A model generated the notes under the pieces. That model worked only from the letters and a program-made list of their open reading frames with translations. It had not been told where the DNA came from and did not search any database. Both the position numbers and the translations under genes were made by a program. Shown in pieces: positions 53,753-62,181 of a DNA stretch of 64,000 bases. Location of the stretch: positions 186,001 to 250,000 of the forward strand of contig NZ_ANAC01000001.1 in NCBI RefSeq assembly GCF_000341225.1, given 5' to 3'. Source of the DNA: Nocardiopsis alba DSM 43377. Its GTDB lineage: Bacteria > Actinomycetota > Actinomycetes > Streptosporangiales > Streptosporangiaceae. How positions within the stretch are numbered: the stretch's first letter is position 1; each line of letters begins with the position of its first letter.

Positions 53753-54387
53753 GGTCCCCATTGTGCAGTTCATGAGGTTCGAAGGGGTGTCGTCACGGGC
53801 TCATCCGTGACGCGATTTCGTGGAGGCCGGGCGTGGAGGGGGTGGGCCGGGCCCCGACATGAGGTTCACGGTGTGTCCCGCGCCACGGTGAGGCCCGTCC
53901 GTGGCCGACTTCGGACAGGCGGTCGGTATCCGTTCGCGATGACCTCGGAACGGTGGCCGTGAAGCGCTCTCCACCTGCGCGTCTTCCTTATAAGACGCAT
54001 GTATCCGAGTTCGGTTTACCTTGATCGAAAAGAATGACGGAATCCATTAGTATCGATTACTCATGGTCGCGAAAGCCATTCTCTGTGATTCTTTCGATAC
54101 ATCCGATTCGGGTTATTCGACCCGGCGGCCGTGTACTGTTGCGGTCAGGCGGTCGAAGAGAGGAATCGGCCCCCGGCCCTTTCACTCGGTGGAACGCACT
54201 CGGTGGAACGCGGCCGTTGCGGCCACTTCATCGCCCCGATCCTCGGGCCTTCGCGCTCTAGAGGACGTCCCCCACAAACGCCCCTGGCCATGATCTTCGA
54301 GAACTCCCGCACCTCGTGAAATTCTGCGGCAACGACCGCGGCCAGGACCGGAAGCATTCGATTCCGGATGACTCGAAGAGGATTCTC
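53753..54387. other. Long intergenic region before the first LAxTG protein gene
   Basis: About 635 bp with no convincing gene. It contains an unusually AT-rich stretch (about 53980-54130, with TTATAAG and repeated GATTC/TCGATTA words) likely to hold the promoter, and a perfect 14-bp tandem repeat (54183-54210). Confidence 0.5.
54183..54210 (+). repeat. Tandem duplication of a 14-bp unit
   Basis: CACTCGGTGGAACG occurs twice in direct succession, upstream of the LAxTG protein gene. Possibly part of a leader or a regulator site; could simply be a replication slip. Confidence 0.85.
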
Positions 54388-55677
54388 GTGAAGAACTCTC
54401 CCCGAATCCATGCTCGCCGCGTGCTCCAAGGCGGCGCGGCCTTCGTCGCCTTCGGCGCCCTCGGCCTCGCCTCGGCCATGCCGGCCCACGCCGACACCTA
54501 TGGCTGGGGTTACGCCTCCGCTCTCGGTGGTGGCGATGGGACCGTCGCGCAGACGCCCATCACCCAGGGCGACTCGGTCTCCGAGTCGTTCTCGACCGGT
54601 ATCGGCGACTGGCTGACGGTCCAGGGCACCACCACCGCCAAGGTCGACGCCCAGGGCGCCAGCGCCACCACGGTCATCGATCGGGCCGACATCCTCATCA
54701 CCGTCGAGAACATCGAGGACATCCTCGACCCCGAGGATGACGAGGATGACGACGACGAGGACGAGCCCGAGGACGACACCGAGGACGACGACACCGACGA
54801 GGACGGTGACGACGAGTCCGAGGACGAGGACCCGGACCAGGGAGAGGACGACGGCTCCCAGGGTGGTGACGAGGGCGGCTCCGAGGGCGAGAACGGCTCC
54901 GGTGGCGGCGAGGACGGCACCGGCACCGTTCCCGGCGACGGGGGCGAGAACGGCTCCGGTGGCGGCGAGGCCCCGAACGAGAACGTCGAGGACGACGACG
55001 AAGGCCTCCCCGGCTCCGGCGAGGAGTCCCCGGGCGGGGACGACGAGGAGAAGGTCACCACCGACTCCGCCGACGTCATCGTGCTGGACGAGGAGAACTC
55101 CGACCTCGTCGACGGTTCCTCCACCGTCATCATCGAGGGCACCATCACCGGCATCAGCGTCACCACCACCCAGAGCTGGGACGGCGAGGTCACCCACAAC
55201 GTCGACGCGGGCAGGTTCGACACGGCCCCGGTCCTCTACTCCTCCGAGGACGGCGACGAGGTCGAGCTGACCCTCCAGCCGGCCGTCAGCGAGGGCGTCG
55301 TCACGACCGAGGCCGGAGGCTTCGTCTGGAACGACGCCTACACCCTCCTGTACATGAACTTCCTCATCGACGACGAGTTCATCAACGGCTATTCGATCGC
55401 CGAGAGCTTCGCGGGCATCACCACCGGCGTGATCGACGACGGTCAGGGCGGCGAGGGTGGCGAGGGCGGCGACACCTCCAAGACCCCGACCGGCGACCGT
55501 GACCCGAGCACGCTGCCCAAGACCGAGGCGCGCGGCTCGGAGCCGCTGGCCCAGACCGGTACCCCGCTGCTCGGCCTGATCGCCGCCGGTGCCGCGATCA
55601 CCGCCGGCGGTGGCGCCGCCGCCTTCCTGGCCCGCCGTAAGAAGAACACCGAGGCCGTCGCGACCGACGAGGGCTGA
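54388..55677 (+). CDS. LAxTG cell-wall-anchored acidic surface protein
   Basis: About 429 residues. Signal peptide (about 1-36: VAFGALGLASAMPAHA), an N-terminal beta domain, a very acidic Asp/Glu then Gly/Ser/Glu low-complexity region (about 110-220), a second beta-rich domain (SSTVIIEGTITGISVTTTQS, TLLYMNFLIDDEFING) and the sorting signal LAQTG (about 387-391) with hydrophobic helix and RRKK tail. LAxTG is the motif for class E sortases of actinobacteria, so the protein should be linked to peptidoglycan. GTG 54388 follows GAAGAGGA. A perfect palindromic terminator closes it. A related gene lies at 57230. Confidence 0.85.
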   Translation: MKNSPRIHARRVLQGGAAFVAFGALGLASAMPAHADTYGWGYASALGGGDGTVAQTPITQGDSVSESFSTGIGDWLTVQGTTTAKVDAQGASATTVIDRADILITVENIEDILDPEDDEDDDDEDEPEDDTEDDDTDEDGDDESEDEDPDQGEDDGSQGGDEGGSEGENGSGGGEDGTGTVPGDGGENGSGGGEAPNENVEDDDEGLPGSGEESPGGDDEEKVTTDSADVIVLDEENSDLVDGSSTVIIEGTITGISVTTTQSWDGEVTHNVDAGRFDTAPVLYSSEDGDEVELTLQPAVSEGVVTTEAGGFVWNDAYTLLYMNFLIDDEFINGYSIAESFAGITTGVIDDGQGGEGGEGGDTSKTPTGDRDPSTLPKTEARGSEPLAQTGTPLLGLIAAGAAITAGGGAAAFLARRKKNTEAVATDEG

Positions 55678-55730
55678 TCCGAACCGTCGTCGACGGGGCC
55701 GTGAGACGCCGATCGACACCGAGACGGTGA

Positions 55731-55760
55731 AGGGCCCCGGGGAGATCTCCCCGGGGCCCT
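55731..55760. terminator. Bidirectional terminator (perfect 30-bp palindrome)
   Basis: AGGGCCCCGGGGAGA followed by its exact complement; between convergent surface-protein and amidase genes. Confidence 0.9.
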
Positions 55761-55779
55761 CGCGCGTTCTCGATACCCG

Positions 55780-56661
55780 TCAGCCGCGCATCAGGTAGGC
55801 GGCCATGCCTCGGGCGATGGCGTCGGCGGCCCGCTCCCGCCACTCGGGGTCCTCCAGCAGAGCGGCGTCCTCCGGGTTGCGCATGTTCCCGGCCTCGAGG
55901 AACACCTTCGGCACGGTGGACAGGTTCAGCCCGCCCAGGTCGGTGCGCTCGTCCAGGCCCTCATCGGCGAGGTAGTCCGCGTAGGGGACGTCGCCGCCCT
56001 CCAGGTATTCGCGACGGATGTCCTCGGCCAGCAGGGCCGAGGGCTCCACGATCTCCTCGGTGAGCCCCGGGATCTCTCCGGGGGTGATGATGTGGAAGCC
56101 GCGCCCCGACTCGGGGCCGCCGTCGGCGTGGATGGACAGGGCGGCGTCGGCCTCGTTCTCGTTGCCGATCTCGGCCCGCTCGTCGACACAGGGGCCGACG
56201 CCCTCGTTGTCCTCCCGTGTGAGGATCACCGTCACCCCGTCCGCCTCCAGACGCTCCTTGACGAGGAGGGACAGGTCCCAGTTGAACTCGTGTTCGGCGT
56301 AGCCGTTCACGCTCTCGGCGCCCACGGTGTCGCAGGCCTTCTCCCCGTTGCCGGCGGGGACCTGGGCGTTGATCTCGCTCGGGGCATCGGCGTTGCCGCC
56401 GTTGTGGCCGGGGTCGATCACCACGACCCGGTCTCCCAGGGGGCCGTCGCCCCGGGGCACGGAGGAGTCCTCTCCGCCGTCGGCGCCGTCTCCTCCGCCC
56501 TCGCCGTCCTCGGGGCCGGGGAGGGGAGGGGCGGCCGTGGGGTCGCCGTTCGGGGCGCCGCCCGGCGCGGAGCAGGCCGTGGTCCACAGCGCCGCGAGTG
56601 CGAGCAGGGTCAGGGCGCGAACGGCGCGGCTCGGGCGCCCTGAGGGTGTGGAGTCGAGCAT
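55780..56661 (-). CDS. N-acetylmuramoyl-L-alanine amidase (Amidase_3) lipoprotein
   Basis: A 293-residue cell-wall hydrolase. N-terminal lipoprotein signal (WTTAC, Cys30), an acidic Gly/Pro linker (35-72), then the Amidase_3 zinc domain: VVIDPGHNGG (His86), a Glu in EHEFNWDLS (Glu125), SIHAD (His178) and the catalytic Glu in VFLEAGNMRN. The domain cleaves the bond between N-acetylmuramic acid and L-Ala. A loop before the first Glu carries two cysteines (GEKACDTVGAE, VGPCVDERAE) that may form a disulfide. The start ATG 56661 lacks a strong ribosome site; TAGGTT 13 bp upstream could make it leaderless. Lies between the two LAxTG genes. Confidence 0.92.
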   Translation of the reverse strand: MLDSTPSGRPSRAVRALTLLALAALWTTACSAPGGAPNGDPTAAPPLPGPEDGEGGGDGADGGEDSSVPRGDGPLGDRVVVIDPGHNGGNADAPSEINAQVPAGNGEKACDTVGAESVNGYAEHEFNWDLSLLVKERLEADGVTVILTREDNEGVGPCVDERAEIGNENEADAALSIHADGGPESGRGFHIITPGEIPGLTEEIVEPSALLAEDIRREYLEGGDVPYADYLADEGLDERTDLGGLNLSTVPKVFLEAGNMRNPEDAALLEDPEWRERAADAIARGMAAYLMRG

Positions 56662-57229
56662 GTTCCACAACCTAGCCGTTGGACACGACCCCGCCGTACC
56701 TACACGAAGGCGGAGAAAACGCACATGTAGAACAGTCGACCGGGGGGTGGGGGCGTGAAATCGCCCTGATCGGCGGTGGACGTTCCGTGCTCGTCCTCCC
56801 TTTCCGTGATGTTCGGGACGGTGTCGGAGAGTGGCCCACGAAGGGTGCGGTCTCGGGCATCACCACGACTCGTCCGTACTGTCCGTACGGACCATCTGTG
56901 CTGCTGGGAAAGCAGGGACTGGTGGGGAGAGAGGGGCAACTCTCCGCAGGTCACAGGGATCATCGAAGAGAAAAGGTCGCGCTGGGCGACAGGGCCGCCG
57001 CCTCCGGAACGGTTTCCGTTTTGTGATCAAGGCGTTAGGCTCGACGTGTGGATCGCTCTGCGCACGGCGTCCCACACGATCGGTACCCGATCGGTCCGAG
57101 GACCGCTCCCGAACCATGAACACCGCGCCCGACCGACCCGATCGGTCGGAACACCCCGCGCCGTCGTCTCCGCGCCGGACGGGGCCGACCCCGCGGTCGG
57201 GCATCCCCCAGACACAACAGGAGTATGTG
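56662..57229. other. Intergenic region between amidase and second LAxTG gene
   Basis: About 570 bp. Codons from 57117 to 57229 are in frame with the downstream gene (possible N-terminal extension from ATG 57117) but would precede a normal signal peptide. TTAGGCT near 57035 is a plausible -10 element. Nothing else found. Confidence 0.45.
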
Positions 57230-58351
57230 GTGACTCCCGCCGAACCATCCTTCCTCCGCCGTCTCCTCACCGGCGGAACCCTCCTCGTGGCGTTGGGTGC
57301 GCTCGGCGCGGTCTCCGTTCCCCACCAGGCCTCGGCCACCTCGCTCGTTCAGGCCGACGCACGTGCCTGGGTCGCCGACGGAGACCTGGTCACCGGCTAC
57401 TCCGCCATGACCGGTTTCGGTGACGACGGCGAGGACCGGGCCGGCTCCGAGACCCTTCGCGGGCCGCTCGCCCGCTACGCCCGGATCCAGGGTGAGAGTC
57501 TCAGCGAGGTCGACCGGGAGTCCGGCGCGAGCGCCTGGTCTCGGGTCGACACGGCCGAGGTCCGCCTCGACGTCCCCGCCCTCGTCGCGCTCGGCATGAT
57601 CGACCTGCCCGGGGTCCCCCTCGAAACGCCCGAGCCCCCCGCGGGCGCGGAGGATACCGCGCCCGCGGAGGAGCGAGGGACGGGCGAGCCCCCCGGCGCC
57701 ACCTCCACGCCCCCTTCCGAGTCGGAGCCGGAAGGGGAGGAACCTCTCATCCTGGGCGAGAACGAGACCACGAACGTGCTCGCCGACGACAACGCGGTGG
57801 AGTTCACCGTGGCCGACGTGTACAGCAGTGCCGACGCCCGCTACGACGGGCGGACCCGCGCGGACCTGGAGTACGGGGAGTTGACGGCGTTCGGTCGAAC
57901 GGTGCCCGACTTCGAGGATGAGTACGTGGCGGAGGAGGTCCTGGAGGTCTTCGACAAGAACGGTCGTGTGGTCGAGGAGGTCCCCGTCAGCGTCCGTTTC
58001 CTCCCGGACGAGGCCTCCTTCGACGACGAGCATGAGAAGGGCCGGGGGGAGGGGATCCGCTCCTCGCTCACCGTGTCGGTCCAGGTGGGGGACCCCGAGG
58101 ACGAGAACGGGTTCGTGGTCGATTTCGCCGAGACCCGGGCGAGCGGCTTCGGCCGCGATGGCGTGTCGGGCGAGGAAGGGGTCGAGGAGGCCGGCGGACG
58201 GGAGGCCGCGTCGCCGCATCTGCTCGCGACCACGGGGGGTTCGATCGCGGCGCTGGTCACCGCGGCGGCGGTGACGGTCGGTGGTGGGACGGCCGCCACG
58301 TTCCTGGCGCGTAAGCGGACCACCGCGTTGGACGACCGGATCGAGGACTGA
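57230..58351 (+). CDS. Second LAxTG cell-wall-anchored protein
   Basis: A 373-residue surface protein. Signal peptide about 1-36 (LLTGGTLLVALGALGAVSV, PHQASA), a domain beginning ARAWVADGDLVTGYSAMTGFG, a Pro/Glu/Thr linker (about 145-180), a beta-rich second domain (EFTVADVYSSADARYDG ... SSLTVSVQVGDPED) and sorting signal LATTG (about 332-336), a hydrophobic Gly/Ala helix and the positive tail ARKRTT. Same plan and similar tail (FLARRKK/FLARKRT) as the protein at 54388, so the two are probably distant paralogues. GTG 57230 has AGGAG 6 bases upstream; a GTG directly before it and an ATG at 57117 are alternatives. Confidence 0.82.
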   Translation: MTPAEPSFLRRLLTGGTLLVALGALGAVSVPHQASATSLVQADARAWVADGDLVTGYSAMTGFGDDGEDRAGSETLRGPLARYARIQGESLSEVDRESGASAWSRVDTAEVRLDVPALVALGMIDLPGVPLETPEPPAGAEDTAPAEERGTGEPPGATSTPPSESEPEGEEPLILGENETTNVLADDNAVEFTVADVYSSADARYDGRTRADLEYGELTAFGRTVPDFEDEYVAEEVLEVFDKNGRVVEEVPVSVRFLPDEASFDDEHEKGRGEGIRSSLTVSVQVGDPEDENGFVVDFAETRASGFGRDGVSGEEGVEEAGGREAASPHLLATTGGSIAALVTAAAVTVGGGTAATFLARKRTTALDDRIED

Positions 58352-58450
58352 GCGGCGGTCCTTCCGGGCTCCGTGGTGCCGATCCGCCCGGGCGTGTTCC
58401 GGACAGAGGTGGTCCCTGGTTTCCGGTCAAGATGGGTCGAGCGCCGCTCG

Positions 58451-58487
58451 GCTCCGTTCCCGACTCGGGGTCGGTCGGGAACGGAGC
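58451..58487. terminator. Terminator after the second LAxTG gene
   Basis: A perfect 14-bp stem (58451-58464 with 58474-58487) with a 9-nt loop, between convergent genes. Confidence 0.85.
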
Positions 58488-58519
58488 GAGAGGCGTCCTT
58501 CTCGGCTGAGAGAAGGGCG

Positions 58520-58549
58520 GGTGGGTCACCCTGGCCGGATGACCCACCT
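58520..58549. terminator. Second hairpin between LAxTG and bldC genes
   Basis: GGTGGGTCA-N12-TGACCCACC; a 9-bp stem, probably terminating bldC from the other side. Confidence 0.6.
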
Positions 58550-58615
58550 GAATCCGTCATCGGTAGCCGGAGTACGTCCGGCCGCTCCCCCCGGAATCGG
58601 CACAGACCGGGGAGA

Positions 58616-58819
58616 TCACTCCGTACGCTGGCTCGGAATGCCGGCCAGCAGGGCACGAACCTCGGTCTCGCGGTAGCGGCGGTGGCCGCCCAAGGTGCGG
58701 ATCGAGGTCAGCTTGCCCGCCTTGGCCCAGCGTGTCACGGTCTTGGGGTCCACGCGGAACATGGTGGCAACCTCGGCGGGGGTCAACAGGGGCTCCGCCT
58801 CGGGCGTGCGAGTTGACAT
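58616..58819 (-). CDS. bldC: Developmental regulator BldC (small MerR-like DNA-binding protein)
   Basis: A 67-residue protein with one winged helix: LLTPAEVATMFRVDPKTVTRWAKAG then TLGGHRRYRETEVRALL. BldC binds DNA co-operatively in direct repeats and holds back development of sporulating actinobacteria; the usual length is about 68 residues. I start it at ATG 58819; the reading frame runs 57 bp further up to another ATG, but AGGAGGAGAGG lies before 58819. An AT-rich inverted repeat about 70 bp upstream (58890-58916) may be its operator. Gene order with the next genes matches the bldC region of Streptomyces. Confidence 0.93.
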   Translation of the reverse strand: MSTRTPEAEPLLTPAEVATMFRVDPKTVTRWAKAGKLTSIRTLGGHRRYRETEVRALLAGIPSQRTE

Positions 58820-58889
58820 GTGTACGGCCTCTCCTCCTGGATCTGTGTGCCGATCCTTGAGCCTTGTTCCTGGCACTTGGCCCGGATGT

Positions 58890-58916
58890 CCAATATTTCC
58901 TCTAGGTCCATATTGG
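58890..58916 (-). promoter_or_regulatory. Inverted repeat CCAATAT-N13-ATATTGG upstream of bldC
   Basis: Perfect 7-bp AT-rich arms in GC-rich DNA, 71-97 bp before the bldC start. A candidate operator or promoter element. Confidence 0.55.
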
Positions 58917-59527
58917 CATCACCCGAGGTGATTGCGCGACCACACCAAGCAACTTTGCACGTGGGAGGCCATTGAAAGCCGCCCGTGGCCGCGTCACGCT
59001 AAGTGATTCTAGCGACACGTTTAGTGGCATGTGGCGTATTCGGTCAAAACTTCATTCTCAGGCCTCGTTTTTCGCGATCCGGTGTGCCCGAAGTGCTAGG
59101 GCGGACCTGGCCGAAACCCGAGTGGGGAGGCCTGATCGGGGAGAGGTCGTCCCTGCTCGGCCGGGTTTCGAGGGGGATGCGGGGTGGATCGTGGGCGAGG
59201 CCGCTCGTCCGCTTCGGTCGGTGGGTGGCGCCACGCGGATCCTCGACGTGGCGGGGGTTGCGTTGTCGTCGTGTGTGCGATCGGTGACCGTCTCGCTACA
59301 GTCTACGTCGATACCTATCGGGCGTTATGCCCAGTTTCACGATGCTTGATGTCGTCTCCCCCTCGAAGTGGTCCTCCTACCGCCTTCACATGCGAAAAGA
59401 AGGTCGGAGGGGGCCGAGAAACCTGGTGTACCAGGTTGTCCGACGGCGTGGCGCTCGCCCTTTCGGAGCGGATGATGACGACGAACGCGGGGGTCGTGTC
59501 CACGAAAACCTGGGAGGAACGTGACAC
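58917..59527. other. Intergenic region between bldC and the conserved unknown gene
   Basis: About 610 bp. Several short open frames overlap here in different phases, but none has a ribosome site and plausible protein composition. It has a palindrome AACCTGGT-GT-ACCAGGTT (59421-59438), probably an operator or terminator, and an inverted repeat CGCTA-N8-TAGCG near 58997-59014. Confidence 0.45.
59421..59438. repeat. Palindrome AACCTGGT-GT-ACCAGGTT
   Basis: Two perfect 8-bp arms around GT; lies 90 bp after the stop of the conserved minus-strand gene. Could be that gene's terminator or a repressor site. Confidence 0.55.
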
Positions 59528-60361
59528 TCAGTTGGCGTGCTCCAGAGCGCGCACCGACCTCCAACGTCGAGTGATCCTCCTGCGCAGCTCCACCACGCGA
59601 CCTCCGTCACCCTTCGCCAGCGCCTCGATGGCGTCGGAGATCTCGGCCACCGAATGGTCCTCGCTCAGATGGTCGTCGCTGAGCAGATGGGGGAGCCCTC
59701 CGTAGTCCAGTTCGAGCAGGGACTCGGGGTGGGCCACCAGGGACAGCCACTCGATGAGCCGTTCGGTCGAGGCCGAGACGGCGTGGTCCCCGATGTGCTC
59801 GCGCAACACCGCCACGGTGTGCTCCAACCGTCGCCGGGCCTGCGAGGTCCGGGTCAGGTACAACAGGGTCCTGGTGGTCCCGGCCGACAGGACCAGACAC
59901 CGCTCCCGATGCTCGAAGGGGATGAACCACGGCACCGGGATCGTCCAATTGCTCGACAGGATGCCCGGGCTGGTCTCGCCCCCCGAATCGCGCCATCGTC
60001 GATAGCCCACCTCGGCCCGAGAGACCTCGGTGGTGGGCACGAAGGCGTCGAGCAGGGGCTCGGGTGTGGCGTCGGAGAACTCCGCGAAGGCGCGCCACGA
60101 ACGCAGACGGGTCTGCCACGGGCACACGTACAGTCGCTCGTTCACCCGGCGCAGATAGGCGTCGCGGCTCTCCTCCGGCGGGGCGATCACCGGAGGGGTC
60201 GTGATGACCCGCCCCAGGCTCTCGGCGTGCTCGGCGGTCAGCGCGTTGATCCGCTTGGGCCGGTTCCGGGACGCGGAGTATCCCTCCCAGTACCTGCGGT
60301 CATGGGGAGAGAAGGCCGTGATCGGCTGATAGACGCGGAGGTAGGCGGTGTAGGGCAGCAC
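59528..60361 (-). CDS. Conserved actinobacterial protein of unknown function beside bldC
   Basis: A 277-residue soluble protein. It starts MLPYTAYLRVYQPITAFSPHDRRYW and has many Arg, Trp and Glu residues and mainly helical stretches (for example AHPESLLELDYGGLPHLL and SVAEISDAIEALAKGDG). No signal peptide or membrane helix. In Streptomyces a homologous gene of similar start and length lies beside bldC (recalled, not checked). The function is unknown. GTG 60361 is the best start, without a clear ribosome site. Confidence 0.8.
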   Translation of the reverse strand: MLPYTAYLRVYQPITAFSPHDRRYWEGYSASRNRPKRINALTAEHAESLGRVITTPPVIAPPEESRDAYLRRVNERLYVCPWQTRLRSWRAFAEFSDATPEPLLDAFVPTTEVSRAEVGYRRWRDSGGETSPGILSSNWTIPVPWFIPFEHRERCLVLSAGTTRTLLYLTRTSQARRRLEHTVAVLREHIGDHAVSASTERLIEWLSLVAHPESLLELDYGGLPHLLSDDHLSEDHSVAEISDAIEALAKGDGGRVVELRRRITRRWRSVRALEHAN

Positions 60362-60510
60362 GATCGCATCGTGGCACAGATCGTTGCGTCAGGCACTCAC
60401 CTTGGGAAAGGCCAGGTCGCAGGGGGTTTGGTACGCACGCCACATCCATCACCCCCGGGTGGCGTAGGCAGGGCGTGGTCCGACCAGGTACGGTTGTGTG
60501 TGTACGTAAG

Positions 60511-60546
60511 CTGACGCCTGCCGTCAGTCTCGTTTGACGGCCGTCA
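60511..60546 (+). promoter_or_regulatory. Cluster of TGACG/CGTCA inverted repeats before the DUF3073 gene
   Basis: CTGACG-N5-CGTCAG (60511-60527) followed by the perfect palindrome TGACGGCCGTCA (60535-60546), 70-105 bp before the start codon. Four TGACG-type half-sites within 36 bp suggest binding of a dimeric regulator. Confidence 0.55.
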
Positions 60547-60614
60547 GCCTGGTAGTGCGGGTTAGTAAGTGATCTGGGGTTCGTCGGAACCCAATCGTTG
60601 AGGGGGTCGAGCCA

Positions 60615-60842
60615 ATGGGGCGCGGCCGAGCCAAGGCCAAGCAGCAGAAGGTCGCCCGGAAGCTCAAGTACAGCACCGGTGGCACCGACCTTGATCGGCT
60701 GCGGTCGGAGCTGGGTGTCGCTGAGGGCGAGGGGTCTACCTCCGGACCATCCGGTCCGGAAGATCCTTACGCGGATGCTCACGACGACCTGGTCGACCGT
60801 TACGCGGATCTTGCCGACAAGTACTCGGACTCCGACAAGTAG
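60615..60842 (+). CDS. DUF3073 family small protein
   Basis: A 75-residue actinobacteria-specific protein. The basic N-terminus MGRGRAKAKQQKVARKLKY is the family hallmark, followed by an acidic, helical half (DPYADAHDDLVDRYADLADKY). The strong charge split suggests RNA or ribosome binding; the function is not known. A GAGGGGG stretch precedes the ATG. In Streptomyces this gene lies beside purM as here. A very strong hairpin follows. Confidence 0.9.
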   Translation: MGRGRAKAKQQKVARKLKYSTGGTDLDRLRSELGVAEGEGSTSGPSGPEDPYADAHDDLVDRYADLADKYSDSDK

Positions 60843-60936
60843 TCGCACGTCGGCCGAGACTTTCAGGTCGCTCGGATGACAACCGCTGACCTGTAGCGGC
60901 CGCGGCTTTCTCATGGAAGTCGCCGCGGACAGGTGG

Positions 60937-60980
60937 ATATAGCCGGTGCGAACCACCCAGGTGGTTCGCACCGGCTATAT
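60937..60980. terminator. Bidirectional terminator, DUF3073 / purM (perfect 21-bp stem)
   Basis: ATATAGCCGGTGCGAACCACC (60937-60957) pairs exactly with 60960-60980; the loop is only CA. Longest perfect inverted repeat in the window. Confidence 0.9.
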
Positions 60981-60995
60981 TCGCGTCCGTTTTTC

Positions 60996-62060
60996 TCACG
61001 CGTTCCGGTACTCGCCGTCCAGCACGGCCCGACCGGAGCCGGAGGTCACCACACCCAGGCGCCACGCCGGGACCCCGCGGTCGGTGAGCACCTCCAGCGC
61101 GCGTTCGGCGTCCCGCTCCGCGACGATCGCCACCATGCCCACGCCCATGTTGAACGTGGACTCCATGTCCTCCCGGGACACGTCGCCCTCGCGGGCCAGG
61201 TATCCGAAGATCGGCAGCGGTGACCAGGTGGAACGGTCCAGTCGGGCGTCCAGGCCCTCCGGCAGCGAACGGGACAGGTTCGCGGCCAGACCACCGCCGG
61301 TGATGTGCGAGTAGGCGTGCACCTCCACCGCCTCGGTCAACGCCACACAGTCCTTGGCGTAGACCCGGGTCGGGGTGAGCAGGACCTCTCCCAGGACCCC
61401 GCCCAGCTCCGGGACCTCCGAGAACAGATCCAGGTCGGCGCCGTCCACGATGTGCCGCACCAGCGAATAACCGTTGGAGTGCGGACCGGAGGCGCCCATC
61501 GCGATCACGACGTCGCCCTCGCGGACCCGGTCCGGGCCGAGGATCGCGTCGCCCTCGACCACGCCGGTGCCGGCGCCGGCCAGATCGTACTCATCGGGGT
61601 CCATCGATCCCGGGTGCTCGGCGGTCTCGCCGCCGACCAGCGCGCATCCCGCCTGGTGGCAACCCTCCGCGATCCCGCCGACGATCTCCGCGATCCGCTC
61701 GGGCACCACGGAACCGGTCGCGATGTAGTCCGTCATGAACAGGGGTTCGGCGCCACTGACCACCAGGTCGTCGACGACCATCGCGACCAGGTCGATGCCG
61801 ATGGTGTCGTGCGTGTCCATCTGTCGGGCGAGCATCACCTTGGTGCCCACCCCGTCGGTGGAGGTGGCCAGGACCGGGTCCTTGTACTTCGCGGTGTCCA
61901 GGCGGAACAGGCCCGCGAACCCGCTGGCGTCGGTGACCTGCTCGGGCCGGCGTGTCCGTGCGACGTGACGCTTCATCAGGTCGACGGCGCGCTCCCCGGC
62001 GGCGATGTCGACACCCGCGGCCGCGTACGCGCCCGTCGCCCCTGTGCTGTCGGCTGCCAC
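60996..62060 (-). CDS. purM: Phosphoribosylformylglycinamidine cyclo-ligase (AIR synthase)
   Basis: A 354-residue enzyme that makes aminoimidazole ribotide from FGAM with ATP, step 5 of purine synthesis. Motifs include YAAAGVDIAAGERAVDLMK, VLATSTDGVGTKVMLA, HDTIGIDLVAMVVDDLVVSGA, ALVGGETAEHPG, ITGGGLAANLSRSLPE and FNMGVGMVAIV. The start is GTG 62060 with GAGGAGAA upstream. It follows purF in the same direction after 122 bp including a hairpin. Confidence 0.97.
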   Translation of the reverse strand: MAADSTGATGAYAAAGVDIAAGERAVDLMKRHVARTRRPEQVTDASGFAGLFRLDTAKYKDPVLATSTDGVGTKVMLARQMDTHDTIGIDLVAMVVDDLVVSGAEPLFMTDYIATGSVVPERIAEIVGGIAEGCHQAGCALVGGETAEHPGSMDPDEYDLAGAGTGVVEGDAILGPDRVREGDVVIAMGASGPHSNGYSLVRHIVDGADLDLFSEVPELGGVLGEVLLTPTRVYAKDCVALTEAVEVHAYSHITGGGLAANLSRSLPEGLDARLDRSTWSPLPIFGYLAREGDVSREDMESTFNMGVGMVAIVAERDAERALEVLTDRGVPAWRLGVVTSGSGRAVLDGEYRNA

Positions 62061-62150
62061 GCGAGTTCTCCTCGTGATTCTCTGCGGTGATGTGCGGGAA
62101 CGCTCCGCCGCCCCGTCTTCGGGAACGCCGGAGGAACCGGCCGGACGTGA

Positions 62151-62178
62151 ACGTGGCGGGCCGAACGGCCCGCCACGT
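62151..62178 (-). terminator. Hairpin between purF and purM
   Basis: A perfect 12-bp stem (62151-62162 with 62167-62178), loop GAAC (GTTC on the minus strand), right after the purF stop. Partial terminator within the pur operon. Confidence 0.75.
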
Positions 62179-62181
62179 GGA

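Noticed and set aside
57117..57229. ATG 57117 as the start of the second LAxTG protein
   Set aside because: It would put 37 hydrophilic residues before a normal signal peptide; GTG 57230 has AGGAG at good spacing.
58997..59527. Several small open frames between bldC and the next gene
   Set aside because: They overlap in different phases, lack ribosome sites and have random-looking composition.
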